Origin: Enterococcaceae bacterium OF42-14pH9A
GTDB lineage: Bacteria; Bacillota; Bacilli; Lactobacillales; Enterococcaceae
Assembly (NCBI GenBank): GCA_027692465.1
Contig: JAQEYU010000001.1
Location: forward strand, 1,435,338 to 1,499,337
Direction of reading: 5' to 3'
DNA: 64,000 nt
Position numbers and translations under genes: made by a program. A model generated the notes under the pieces. That model searched no databases. It saw only the letters and a list, made by a program, of their open reading frames with translations, and was not told the origin of the DNA. Shown one piece after another: positions 28,081 through 37,282 of the stretch (position 1 is the stretch's first letter; each line of letters opens with the position of its first letter).

Positions 28081-29736
28081 ATGAAAAAGAGAAGCTTATT
28101 CAGTGGATTTTTATTTTTAGGGTGTTTTGGAATATTGCTGACCGGATGTACAAACGGAAATGCCGATAGAAAAGAGGAAGGGGCAGCAGTAGCGGCTAAT
28201 GTTGATCCTGCACCTGATGTTCCTTATGAAGAGACAATTACAACGACAATGATTATTTCGGATCCTTTTGGTAAGGTTAAGACGCCTTTTACTGATACGG
28301 ATTGGGGTCAAGCTTACAAAGAAGATATAAATGTTGTTTTAGATGTGAAAGCTGCAATTGGTTCGGCATCATATTCTGAACGATTGAATACATTAATTGC
28401 TTCGGATGATTTACCAGATATTTTTCCTGTGCCCAATACGATGTTAGAGCAATTAATTGAGGATGATATGCTGGCTGATATAACAGATGTATATGGGGAA
28501 TTCGCTTCTGATAGATTGAGAACTTACACTGAAGCAAATGAAATGAAGGCGTTAAAAGGAAGTATGGTTGATGGAAAAATATACGGTATTCCGATTGCTG
28601 GAAATGAGCAAGCTTCCAGGACGGTCGTCATGATTCGAAAAGATTGGTTAGACAAATTAAATTTGGAAACACCTGAATCAATCGATGACGTATGGGCCGT
28701 AGCAAAAGCTTTCAAAGATAATAAGATGGGCGGCGCCAATACAATCGGAATTCCTATGGACAAGAGTCTAAGTCAGGTTGGTGCAATTGCTTCAGCTTAT
28801 GGTGCTCATCGAAATGTATACGAGCTCGATAATGAGGGTGGCTTGCAATATTCTAGCACCCAACCGGAAATGAAAAAAGCCTTAGAAGAAATCAATAACA
28901 AATTTGATGAGGGGCTAATTGATCCGGAATTTATTGCGAAAGATGGAGAAAAAGTCAACGAAGAGCTGAAAGCAGGTAAAGCAGGAATCTGGTTCAGCGG
29001 TACTGGAGCTAATTCCGGAGTGATTGAACCCATGTTTATGAGTAATCCTGAAGCGGAGTTCATTGCGGTTCCGATTTATAAGAGTGATGGGAGTATTGCC
29101 GATCAGGAAATGCCAACCTCTGCCGGAACATTTTGGGTAGTAAAAAAAGGCGCAGATAATCCTGAGGCGCTTTTCAAACTAATGAACTATACATTGCAGA
29201 AATGGGATTCCTTACGAACACTGGATGATTTTGCTACGTACAATTACAACAATCCTACAGGACAAGAAGGATTTACCGGTTTCCCAATAGGCGGCATTCC
29301 AGAAGCAACTCTGAGATGGCCCGTTCAGCGTAAACACTTTGAAGAAACCGGTGAGTATTCTGATGATGTCGATCCGGAAGAAGAGACAAAAATTCAGAAC
29401 GCATTAAAATTTGCAAAAGAAGGACAAGGAAACCATACGGAAATGATTAATGATTGGGAGACATCAGCTACAGGTCCTGGGGTAGCATTGGGTAAGTATG
29501 CTGACGGCAATCATTACGTGTACAATTATAATCAAGGCTTTGGCTCGCCTACCATGAAAGTAAAACAAAGTATTTTGGAAAAGATTGAAATGGACAGCTT
29601 TATGAATATTATTACTGGTAATCAACCAATTGAATCGTTTGATACTTATGTAAATGAGTGGGAGAAAAACGGCGGCAGCCAGATCGTTGCGGAATTGAAC
29701 GAATGGTTCAAAGACAACAAGGATCTTTCAAAATAA
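28081..29736 (+). CDS. LplA-like extracellular solute-binding lipoprotein
   Basis: 551 aa large binding protein of the LplA/YtcQ class, used by importers for complex oligosaccharides. Lipobox LTGC with Cys23. The mature N-terminus is acidic, then TMIISDPFGKVKTPFTDTDWG. The long C-terminal half typical of this class is present, so it is about 130 residues larger than MalE. AGGAGG lies seven bases before ATG 28081, which is preferred over an in-frame ATG at 28042. It heads the operon with two permeases, YesL and GH78. A terminator follows immediately. The likely cargo is a rhamnose-containing oligosaccharide, judged from GH78. Confidence 0.9.
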   Translation: MKKRSLFSGFLFLGCFGILLTGCTNGNADRKEEGAAVAANVDPAPDVPYEETITTTMIISDPFGKVKTPFTDTDWGQAYKEDINVVLDVKAAIGSASYSERLNTLIASDDLPDIFPVPNTMLEQLIEDDMLADITDVYGEFASDRLRTYTEANEMKALKGSMVDGKIYGIPIAGNEQASRTVVMIRKDWLDKLNLETPESIDDVWAVAKAFKDNKMGGANTIGIPMDKSLSQVGAIASAYGAHRNVYELDNEGGLQYSSTQPEMKKALEEINNKFDEGLIDPEFIAKDGEKVNEELKAGKAGIWFSGTGANSGVIEPMFMSNPEAEFIAVPIYKSDGSIADQEMPTSAGTFWVVKKGADNPEALFKLMNYTLQKWDSLRTLDDFATYNYNNPTGQEGFTGFPIGGIPEATLRWPVQRKHFEETGEYSDDVDPEEETKIQNALKFAKEGQGNHTEMINDWETSATGPGVALGKYADGNHYVYNYNQGFGSPTMKVKQSILEKIEMDSFMNIITGNQPIESFDTYVNEWEKNGGSQIVAELNEWFKDNKDLSK

Positions 29737-29745
29737 ACACTTTTG

Positions 29746-29779
29746 AAGGCTGTAGCGCAAAACTGCGTTACAGCCTTTT
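29746..29779 (+). terminator. Intra-operon terminator after the LplA-like gene
   Basis: AAGGCTGTAGCGC pairs with GCGTTACAGCCTT and TTT follows. It sits just before the RBS of the first permease and probably lets only part of the transcripts through. Confidence 0.75.
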
Positions 29780-29795
29780 CTAAAAGGAGGAGCAT

Positions 29796-30755
29796 ATGGA
29801 ACTGAATACGAGACACACACAGTTGAGTCAATCTAAAGCAAGCTTATCTCGACGCCTATCAAAGTTATTGAAAAATCGTAATTTACCGCTACATTTGATG
29901 CTCGTACCCGGACTGAGTATATTATTAGTTTTCAATTATCTGCCAATGGGTGGAGTAGTTATGGCATTTCAGAACTATCGTCCAGCAAGAGGTATATTGG
30001 GGTCTGAGTGGGTAGGGTTTGATAATTTTCGAGCCTTGTTGAGTTTCCCGGATACCTCTCAGATCATTTTCAATACCACATATATTGCAGTAATTAAAAT
30101 TGTATTGAATCTTGCAGTCCCAATAGTGTTTGCTCTCTTGATTAACGAAGTGAGAAAAAAATGGTTTTTAAAAGGTATTCAGACAATCATCTATTTACCT
30201 AATTTTATTTCGTGGGTAATTCTCGGCGGAGTCTTCATTGATCTACTTAGTCCTTCCAGCGGTCTAATCAATGAAGTAGTAAAAGCTTTTGGACATGAGC
30301 CGATTTTCTTTTTGGGAGATAATCAGTATTTTCGTGGAACAATCTTTGCGACTGATGTGTGGAAAAATTTTGGTTATAACACGATTATCTATTTTGCGGC
30401 TTTAACTGGAATTGATACATCACTTTACGAAGCAGCTGCTATGGATGGGGCCAACAAATTCAAACAGACATTGCATGTGACACTTCCTGGAATAATGCCG
30501 ATTGTAGTTGTAATGACAATTTTGAGTTTGGGGAATGTTTTAAATGCAGGTTTTGATCAGGTCTTTAATTTATACAACCCAGCTGTCTATCAAACTGGTG
30601 ATATCTTGGATACATTCATTTATAGATTAGGATTTCAACAGGCTCAATACAGTTTTTCTACTGCTATTGGTCTATTTAAGTCAGTGATTTCGCTAGTTTT
30701 AACGTCACTTTCGTACTGGTTTGCTTATAAATTCAGCGATTTCAGAATTTTTTAG
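29796..30755 (+). CDS. LplB-like ABC transporter permease
   Basis: 319 aa permease of the LplB/YtePQ class. After a basic N-terminus the first hydrophobic segment is HLMLVPGLSILLVFNYLPMGGVVMAFQNY, a hallmark of the class. The EAA loop is SLYEAAAMDGANKFKQTLHVTLPGI. AAGGAGG precedes the ATG. It functions with the LplC-like partner encoded 11 bases downstream and the LplA-like binding protein. No ATPase gene is present in the operon, which is normal for this class. Confidence 0.92.
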   Translation: MELNTRHTQLSQSKASLSRRLSKLLKNRNLPLHLMLVPGLSILLVFNYLPMGGVVMAFQNYRPARGILGSEWVGFDNFRALLSFPDTSQIIFNTTYIAVIKIVLNLAVPIVFALLINEVRKKWFLKGIQTIIYLPNFISWVILGGVFIDLLSPSSGLINEVVKAFGHEPIFFLGDNQYFRGTIFATDVWKNFGYNTIIYFAALTGIDTSLYEAAAMDGANKFKQTLHVTLPGIMPIVVVMTILSLGNVLNAGFDQVFNLYNPAVYQTGDILDTFIYRLGFQQAQYSFSTAIGLFKSVISLVLTSLSYWFAYKFSDFRIF

Positions 30756-30766
30756 GAGGAAAGATT

Positions 30767-31654
30767 ATGAACAAGATCACCAAAGGATATCGTGTTTTTG
30801 AAGTATTTAATTATGTTTTTCTGTTAATAATTGCGCTAATCTGTGTATTGCCTTTTCTCCATGTTCTGGCAGTATCGCTAAGTTCTGATGCTGCTGCTAA
30901 TAGTGGAACCGTCACTTTTTTTCCAAAAGATTTTTCGCTAGAAGCATATAAATATCTAGCTGTTAAGCCAGAATTTCTGCAGTCACTGCTAGTCAGTTTG
31001 AAACGAGTAGTCTTGGGTACGGCTGTTGGGGTAGGGATAACGATTTTGTGTGCGTACCCATTATCAAAAGAAAACAATGAGTTTAAAGCTCGGAAATATT
31101 ACGTCTGGATTTTTATTTTTGCGATGTTGTTTAACGGCGGTATGATCCCTACTTATTTGGTTGTAAAGCAAGCAGGACTAATTGACACAATCGGGGCATT
31201 AGTTATTCCTGGCGCAGTAGCAACAGGTAATATCATTTTGATGTTGAATTTCTTTCGAGGTATTCCAAAAGCTTTAGAAGAAGCAGCACTGATTGATGGT
31301 GCTAATCATTGGACAATTTTGTTCAAAGTCTATCTTCCTTTGTCGACACCTTCAATTGCGACGATTACATTATTTACAATGGTGGGTCATTGGAATGACT
31401 GGTTCGGACCTTTATTATATATGAACAATACAGCAAATTATCCGCTAGCTACTTATTTACAAAGCATGATTCAAGCATCATCTTTGATAAAAGATGCTAC
31501 CGATCCTGAATTGATCAAGCAGTTGACAGCTATTGGAAATAAAACAATGCAGTCTGCTCAAATTTTTCTTGGGGCACTTCCAATTTTATGCGTTTATCCG
31601 TTTTTACAGCGCTATTTTGCAAAAGGCATTACTGTTGGCAGTGTGAAAGGGTGA
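30767..31654 (+). CDS. LplC-like ABC transporter permease
   Basis: 295 aa permease, partner of the preceding gene. Six hydrophobic segments, with EAA loop LEEAALIDGANHWTILFKVYLPLSTP and the typical ending PFLQRYFAKGITVGSVKG. AGGAGG is placed just before the ATG. Four bases separate its stop from the YesL gene, so the three are coupled. It imports the oligosaccharide captured by the LplA-like protein. Confidence 0.92.
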   Translation: MNKITKGYRVFEVFNYVFLLIIALICVLPFLHVLAVSLSSDAAANSGTVTFFPKDFSLEAYKYLAVKPEFLQSLLVSLKRVVLGTAVGVGITILCAYPLSKENNEFKARKYYVWIFIFAMLFNGGMIPTYLVVKQAGLIDTIGALVIPGAVATGNIILMLNFFRGIPKALEEAALIDGANHWTILFKVYLPLSTPSIATITLFTMVGHWNDWFGPLLYMNNTANYPLATYLQSMIQASSLIKDATDPELIKQLTAIGNKTMQSAQIFLGALPILCVYPFLQRYFAKGITVGSVKG

Positions 31655-31658
31655 TTTC

Positions 31659-32339
31659 ATGACGATACATTTGAATAAGCTGCATATGTTCTCAGAAAAA
31701 TTGTTGACGGTAATTGTCTTAAATTTTTTTATTTGGATAGAATGCCTACTTGGTTTGGGGATTTTCGGTATCGGTCCGATGCTTTATGGAACTTTTAAGT
31801 GGTTGGCAGAAAAGGAAAAGATTGATCACAGTACCATTCTTCAAAATCTTTTTTTTCAGTTTCGAGAATTTAGACAAGGGTTCTGGCGTGTGAATCGCTG
31901 TTTGCTGCCAAATTATCTTTATTTGGCAGCGGCGGTTTATTCACTATTATTCCTGAAATGGAACCCAACGTTTAACGTGCCTCTCCTACAAGTAGTCTTG
32001 TGCTTAATTATTATTTGTGATTTATATGTGATTACGTTACAAAGCTATTTGTTGGCAACAAATAAAGGTTGTGGGAATATACAACGAAGAAATCGAAAAT
32101 GTTTTTGTTTTGTTTGCTTTGCTCCTTTTCTAATGTTAAAAAGCTGTGCTTTACTGTTGGCTATCAGCTATATAAGTTGGTTGATTCCGATTAGTAGCGT
32201 TTTGTTCACAAGTTTCTTAACTGTATTTCTATTGTTTACTCAATTTGTTCGTATAGAGAAAAAAGCCGCTCGATTTGGGCGGGTACAAGGAGAAAATCAT
32301 GAAAATCACAATGTATCCAGATGCAGAACAGCGAAGTAA
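31659..32339 (+). CDS. YesL family (DUF624) membrane protein
   Basis: 226 aa protein with about five hydrophobic segments and the YesL-type beginning (EKLLTVIVLNFFIWIECLLGLGIFGIGPMLYG). YesL/YteU proteins recur in Bacillus loci for rhamnogalacturonan and related plant polymers beside YesMN and LplABC-type transporters, and their function is unknown. It fits that pattern here. Its last 41 bases overlap the GH78 gene in another frame, so the C-terminal tail (RFGRVQGENHENHNVSRCRTAK) is partly a by-product of coding overlap. Confidence 0.82.
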   Translation: MTIHLNKLHMFSEKLLTVIVLNFFIWIECLLGLGIFGIGPMLYGTFKWLAEKEKIDHSTILQNLFFQFREFRQGFWRVNRCLLPNYLYLAAAVYSLLFLKWNPTFNVPLLQVVLCLIIICDLYVITLQSYLLATNKGCGNIQRRNRKCFCFVCFAPFLMLKSCALLLAISYISWLIPISSVLFTSFLTVFLLFTQFVRIEKKAARFGRVQGENHENHNVSRCRTAK

Positions 32340-34809
32340 AATTCTTACACTTAGTTGGGAAACTACAAAAGATTTGGTGGGCATTACTGCTGTGATATTA
32401 TCGGACGATGATTATCAGCAGGTGTTATTGAGAAATGAAGAACAACAGAATGCTCACTGGTTGGAATGGGACATTTCTGAGTTGAAAGCTAATACACCCT
32501 ACTGCTGTCAGTTGATAAAACATTTCTTAGACGGGACTTGTGAAGAAGAGACTGCAGATTTCATTTGGCAGGAAAGAGAGTTTAAGGGGAAATGGATTGC
32601 CCATCCACAAGGAGCGACCGGAAAGGATAACTATAAACCGGCACCGATAATTCGGAAATCTTTTATGGTTAAAGATAAATTGAAAGCCGCCGAGTTGTTT
32701 ATTTCCGGATTAGGCTTTTACGAGTTTCGTGTAAATGAAGACAAAATTGAAGATACGTATTTGAATCCGCCTTTTACAGCGTATGATCAACGAGCTATGT
32801 ATGATATTTGGGAATTGACGGACCATCTTAAACTCGGGTTGAATCAATTGGACATTCAATTGGGGAATGGTTGGTACAATTCTTTTGCCGATGATGCATG
32901 GAACTTTAACAAAGCAGCTTGGAAAAGCCAGCCAAAAGTCTTATTTGACTTGCAGTTGCTTTATGAAGATGGAACGAGGGATGTAGTGGCTTCAGGGACA
33001 GATTGTCTAATGGGGAAAAGCGCTGTTGTGTTTGATGGATTGAGGAATGGAGAATATTTTGATCAAACGCAACCGGCGGCGGCTTGGCCCAAGATTAGTG
33101 ATGAACTTTTCGAGGAGAAGCCAATTATTGCAAATCCCCCGGGTGGATACTTGGTTCCTAATAGAATGCCTAAAATCCGTTGTCAAGAAGTTTTGAAGCC
33201 GGTGACTATTACTCAATTATGGGATGATCGTTTTTTAGTTGACTTTGGAAAAAATATTGCCGGATGGTGTCGATTGCTATTACCGGAATCGGAACTTAGC
33301 AGCAATGTTGATATTACTTTACGTTACGGAGAAAAGCTATCCTTAGAAGGAGTCTTAGATCAGCGGGACATAAGTAAATTTTTATTCAGTGGAGAATACC
33401 AGAGCGACCATTTTTGTTGGGCTGGTAAACGTGTGGATTGGCATCCTTCCTATTGTTATCACGGATTTCAATACGTAGAGGTTACTGGATTGAAGGAATT
33501 AACTTCGGAAATGTTAGAGGCCTGGTTTGTGCACACCGATTTGAACCAGCATTCAGAATTTAGAACAAGCGATGCGGTCCTGCAATGGCTGCATGATGCA
33601 GCTGTTAATTCAACAGTAGGAAATTATCATGGTATTCCTACTGACTGCCCACAACGGGAGAAAAATGGTTGGACCGGAGATGTCACTTTGAGCTGTGGGC
33701 AGATGCTGCGGAACTTTGATATGGAATCCGCTTTTTGGAAGTGGTTGCAAGATATTAAAGATGCGCAACGTTTCAGTGGTGAGCTGCCAGGAATCGTTCC
33801 AACCAGTGGATGGGGGTATGAATTTAGTGTTGGACCGGCATGGGACAGTGTTTTATTGGAATTGCCCTATCAAATGTATCAACACTATGGGCGTAAAAAT
33901 GTCTTGCGAGATACTTTTCCATATATGCAGAGATATATGGTACATCTCACCAATCATGCAGATGATTGGATCATTGATTATGGATTAGGTGATTGGTGTG
34001 CTCCAACATTGGGCGGTAATGAAGGGGATTATCACTGTCCTACAGCGATTACCGGAACTGCAATTTTCTATCATTGCTGTCATATGATGGCAGATATTTG
34101 CGATATTTTGAATGAAAAAGGAAAGCATGAATATCTTTATGCTGCAAAACAAATTCGTACACGATTCGTTGAGAAATTCATCGATCTGGAAAAGGGAACA
34201 ATTAAGAGTGAAACGCAAACTGCCTATGCAACGGCTCTCTATTTTAATCTAGTGGATGGGGAGCTGAAACAGCAGTTTTTGGAGAACTTAGTCTCAAAAA
34301 TATCAAATAATGATAATCATTTGGATTGTGGGATTCTGGGAACAAAATATCTTTTTTCTGTGTTGTTTGAGAATGATTTTGGAATGCTGGCACACAAATT
34401 ATTAACGCAAACTACCTACCCAAGTTTTGGATATTGGCAAAGTATGGGAGCAACTACTTTATTTGAATCTTGGAAAGGATTCCATTCCAGGAATCATCAT
34501 ATGTTTTCTAGTCCCGCAGAATATCTGCTTAAGTTTATCGCGGGTATCCAGCTGACATCACCGGGCTATCAATCAGTTAGAATTGCACCAGTTTTACTTG
34601 ATGGCCTTACTGATATCTGCGCTTCGCAGCGGACGCCACAAGGGCAGATAACAGTCTCAATTACAGGGGCTAAGGATAAAACGATAAGTATTCATTTACC
34701 GAATAATGTTGAAGCAGAGCTGGTATTACCTAAAGGGTACCTAACTTCTGAAGGAGTTTCAGTAATGACTTTACAGCGTGAAAATAAATTAAAATTATAC
34801 AAGCGCTAA
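32299..34809 (+). CDS. GH78 alpha-L-rhamnosidase
   Basis: 836 aa intracellular enzyme removing terminal alpha-L-rhamnose from oligosaccharides or glycosides (EC 3.2.1.40). N-terminal beta domains (WIAHPQG, GFYEFRVNEDKIEDTYLNPPFTAYDQR) precede the (alpha/alpha)6 catalytic domain with DCPQREKNGWTGDV. Asp449, Glu454 and Asp461 have the same spacing as the catalytic residues of Bacillus RhaB, and Glu723 (TTLFESW) fits the fourth. AAGGAG precedes ATG 32299, overlapping yesL by 41 bases. No signal peptide. Last gene of the operon. The real substrate could be a rhamnogalacturonan oligomer or a plant flavonoid glycoside. Confidence 0.92.
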   Translation: MKITMYPDAEQRSKILTLSWETTKDLVGITAVILSDDDYQQVLLRNEEQQNAHWLEWDISELKANTPYCCQLIKHFLDGTCEEETADFIWQEREFKGKWIAHPQGATGKDNYKPAPIIRKSFMVKDKLKAAELFISGLGFYEFRVNEDKIEDTYLNPPFTAYDQRAMYDIWELTDHLKLGLNQLDIQLGNGWYNSFADDAWNFNKAAWKSQPKVLFDLQLLYEDGTRDVVASGTDCLMGKSAVVFDGLRNGEYFDQTQPAAAWPKISDELFEEKPIIANPPGGYLVPNRMPKIRCQEVLKPVTITQLWDDRFLVDFGKNIAGWCRLLLPESELSSNVDITLRYGEKLSLEGVLDQRDISKFLFSGEYQSDHFCWAGKRVDWHPSYCYHGFQYVEVTGLKELTSEMLEAWFVHTDLNQHSEFRTSDAVLQWLHDAAVNSTVGNYHGIPTDCPQREKNGWTGDVTLSCGQMLRNFDMESAFWKWLQDIKDAQRFSGELPGIVPTSGWGYEFSVGPAWDSVLLELPYQMYQHYGRKNVLRDTFPYMQRYMVHLTNHADDWIIDYGLGDWCAPTLGGNEGDYHCPTAITGTAIFYHCCHMMADICDILNEKGKHEYLYAAKQIRTRFVEKFIDLEKGTIKSETQTAYATALYFNLVDGELKQQFLENLVSKISNNDNHLDCGILGTKYLFSVLFENDFGMLAHKLLTQTTYPSFGYWQSMGATTLFESWKGFHSRNHHMFSSPAEYLLKFIAGIQLTSPGYQSVRIAPVLLDGLTDICASQRTPQGQITVSITGAKDKTISIHLPNNVEAELVLPKGYLTSEGVSVMTLQRENKLKLYKR

Positions 34810-34853
34810 TAGATGACATAAATTAAACGATATTTGAGGTTATTTCCGTAAAT

Positions 34854-34903
34854 AAAAAAAGAGATTATTAGGGTGATTTTCATCCATGTAATCTCTTTTT
34901 TTT
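34854..34903. terminator. Bidirectional terminator at the island end
   Basis: AAAAAAAGAGATTA pairs with TAATCTCTTTTTTTT. It serves both the GH78 operon (+) and kup (-), and marks the point where base composition returns to that of the flanks. Confidence 0.82.
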
Positions 34904-34942
34904 ATATCTTAATATTTATTGCAAGCAGTCTTGTATCAAAAA

Positions 34943-36958
34943 CTAATTACGCGTTAAGAAATGCCGCTCCACCAACCGTGTCTTCCTTGGGGCGCCGATT
35001 ACTAATGGGACGGTTTCGTACAAGACGTCGCTGTATTCCAATCCGAACCAGTTTTCCGGCGACATGGTGTGCCGCTTGATGAAGAGCTTGGCCTGCATGA
35101 CTTGCCGCTCCCATTTGCTGATAACAGTGTTGTTGGAGAGTTCTTTTTGGATCAGTACAAATTGGAAATCTCCGACACTGCGGCCCGGTGTGATGGAATA
35201 TTTTTGGGGTTGTCGCGGAATCCGCCCGGTCTTCATCAGGTCGTGGATGATTTGGCGGATGTAGACATTGACTTCCTGTTCGATACGAAAGCCCAGATAC
35301 AGCTTCACTTTGATAACAAAATCGGTACCCATGGTGTCGATCTCGTATTCCTGTGTATAAGGTTCATCGGTGACTTCAACGTTGACAAACCAATAAGCCT
35401 CGGCTCGTTTCGGTCGTTTATCCAGGATGGAGTAAATGAATTGGCGCTCGATATTGTCACCATTGATCCTTGGAACCAAAAAGACAACATTGGTTTGATA
35501 GACCGGCAAAGATTTGTCGTTACGCAGTTTGGTGAGCTGCGGCAGATAATCCCGCAGATCGACTTCATCGGAAACCCGTTCTTCGATCAGATTGCCCCAT
35601 TCCCAAACCACCATCACAAACAAGATAGCCAAAGCGATCAACACGGCTACAAAGCCGCCGTGGAAAAACTTCACCGCGCTGGAGATGAAAAAAACAGACT
35701 CGATGGTGCCGAAAAACAGTGTGATTAAAAGCGAGGCAAAGATGGAATGGCCTCGTTCTTTCATGAAGAAAAACAGCAGGAAGGTCGTCATCAGCATCGT
35801 GACGGTGATGGACAAGCCGTATGCTGCTTCCATATGAGAAGACGTCCGGAAGGTGATCACCACCAGCGAACAGGCTGCCCACAGCAGGGTATTGATCAGC
35901 GGGATATACATTTGGCCGATAGTCTTACCCGGGTACAAGATCCGCATCCGCGGCAGCAGCTTCAGCTTGATGGCTTCGGATACCAACGTAAAAGAGCCGG
36001 AAATCAAGGCTTGTGAGGCGATGACCGCAGCGATTGTTGCAAAGCCTACCCCAATGACCATCCACCCTTCCGGCAGCATCCGAAAGAAGGGATTCAGCTG
36101 CTCGATTGCCTGCGTATCAGCGTCCTGATAGACGTTGATCAGCCAGGCTGCCTGCCCCAGGTAATTCAGCATCAGGCAGATTTTGACGTAAGGCCAGCTG
36201 ACATGGATATTGCGTTTGCCTACGTGGCCCATGTCCGAATACAGGGCCTCAGCCCCGGTAGTTGCCAGGAAGATATTTCCGAGAATGAAGATTCCCAGAT
36301 GGTTATTGGCAGAGAACAACAGCTTCACGGCATAATAAGGATTCAATGCCCGAATCACGCTGAGGTCGTGGCTGAAATTCACAATCCCCATCACCCCCAA
36401 AAAGGTGAACCAGAGAAACATCACCGGTCCAAAGGCTTTCCCCACCAGATCTGTCCCGAAACGCTGCATTGAGAACAAGATCAGCAAAATGACCAGTGTG
36501 ATGCCCACGATGATGTTTTGATTCATACCGAAGCGAGTGAAAAATTCCGGAATTCCCCGCAATCCCTCAATCGCCGTAGTGACAGTGACAGCCGGTGTTA
36601 AAACCCCGTCCGCCAACAAGGCTGCACCGCCGATCATCGCAGGAATGATCAGAAATTTTCCCTGCTTGCGCACCAATGTGTATAAGGAAAAAATTCCACC
36701 CTCACCGTGATTGTCGGCTCGCAGCGCAATGACAACATATTTGATCGTGGTTAAAAAGGTCAGCGTCCAAAAAATCAGTGAGACGGCGCCGAGGATAAAA
36801 TCGGGGTCGATGGATGCCAAACCACCGTTTTCCTCTACGATAGCTTTCATTACATAAAGCGGGCTGGTTCCGATATCTCCGTAGACTACACCCATTGCCA
36901 CCAATAGACCTGCAAAGGATATCTTGTGTAGATGGGGATGCTTCGGCTGTTCTTCCAT
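34943..36958 (-). CDS. kup: Kup/HAK/KT potassium uptake transporter
   Basis: 671 aa potassium-proton symporter. The class signature GVVYGDIGTSPLYVMKAI lies near the N-terminus, twelve hydrophobic segments fill the first 450 residues and a hydrophilic C-terminal domain of about 200 aa follows. The frame is open upstream to 37075, but ATG 36958 has GGAGG ten bases before it and gives the normal N-terminus (MEEQPKHPHLHK). Apparently a single-gene unit. Many lactic acid bacteria rely on Kup for potassium uptake. Confidence 0.94.
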   Translation of the reverse strand: MEEQPKHPHLHKISFAGLLVAMGVVYGDIGTSPLYVMKAIVEENGGLASIDPDFILGAVSLIFWTLTFLTTIKYVVIALRADNHGEGGIFSLYTLVRKQGKFLIIPAMIGGAALLADGVLTPAVTVTTAIEGLRGIPEFFTRFGMNQNIIVGITLVILLILFSMQRFGTDLVGKAFGPVMFLWFTFLGVMGIVNFSHDLSVIRALNPYYAVKLLFSANNHLGIFILGNIFLATTGAEALYSDMGHVGKRNIHVSWPYVKICLMLNYLGQAAWLINVYQDADTQAIEQLNPFFRMLPEGWMVIGVGFATIAAVIASQALISGSFTLVSEAIKLKLLPRMRILYPGKTIGQMYIPLINTLLWAACSLVVITFRTSSHMEAAYGLSITVTMLMTTFLLFFFMKERGHSIFASLLITLFFGTIESVFFISSAVKFFHGGFVAVLIALAILFVMVVWEWGNLIEERVSDEVDLRDYLPQLTKLRNDKSLPVYQTNVVFLVPRINGDNIERQFIYSILDKRPKRAEAYWFVNVEVTDEPYTQEYEIDTMGTDFVIKVKLYLGFRIEQEVNVYIRQIIHDLMKTGRIPRQPQKYSITPGRSVGDFQFVLIQKELSNNTVISKWERQVMQAKLFIKRHTMSPENWFGLEYSDVLYETVPLVIGAPRKTRLVERHFLTRN

Positions 36959-37240
36959 GATTGATAGACCTCCTGAAATAAATGAGCTGATCGTGGCCGG
37001 TCTGAAAATGCAATGACAGCGATCCGTTTTTCTTTTCCGTGTTCTGCAGCGAAATGCTCCCATACAGACAGACACTGTAAGCGGGCAGCTGCTCCGGGTT
37101 GCCGCAACAAAGTTATCGAAGCTCCGAATCGCGCCGGGCTTTCAGACACAGCCAGAGTAAAATCAGCTTTTTGATTGTTTTTGGATAAAAAAGCAGGTAA
37201 TTAAGACCACTTTAAGGACAAAGACCGAAATAGTCAACTG

Positions 37241-37274
37241 AAAACCGGTCTCATGCGTGTTTGCATGAGACCGG
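37241..37274 (-). terminator. Terminator of the MATE exporter gene
   Basis: CCGGTCTCATGC and GCATGAGACCGG form a perfect 12 bp stem with a 6-base loop. On the minus strand TTTT follows. Confidence 0.78.
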
Positions 37275-37282
37275 CTGCTGCT

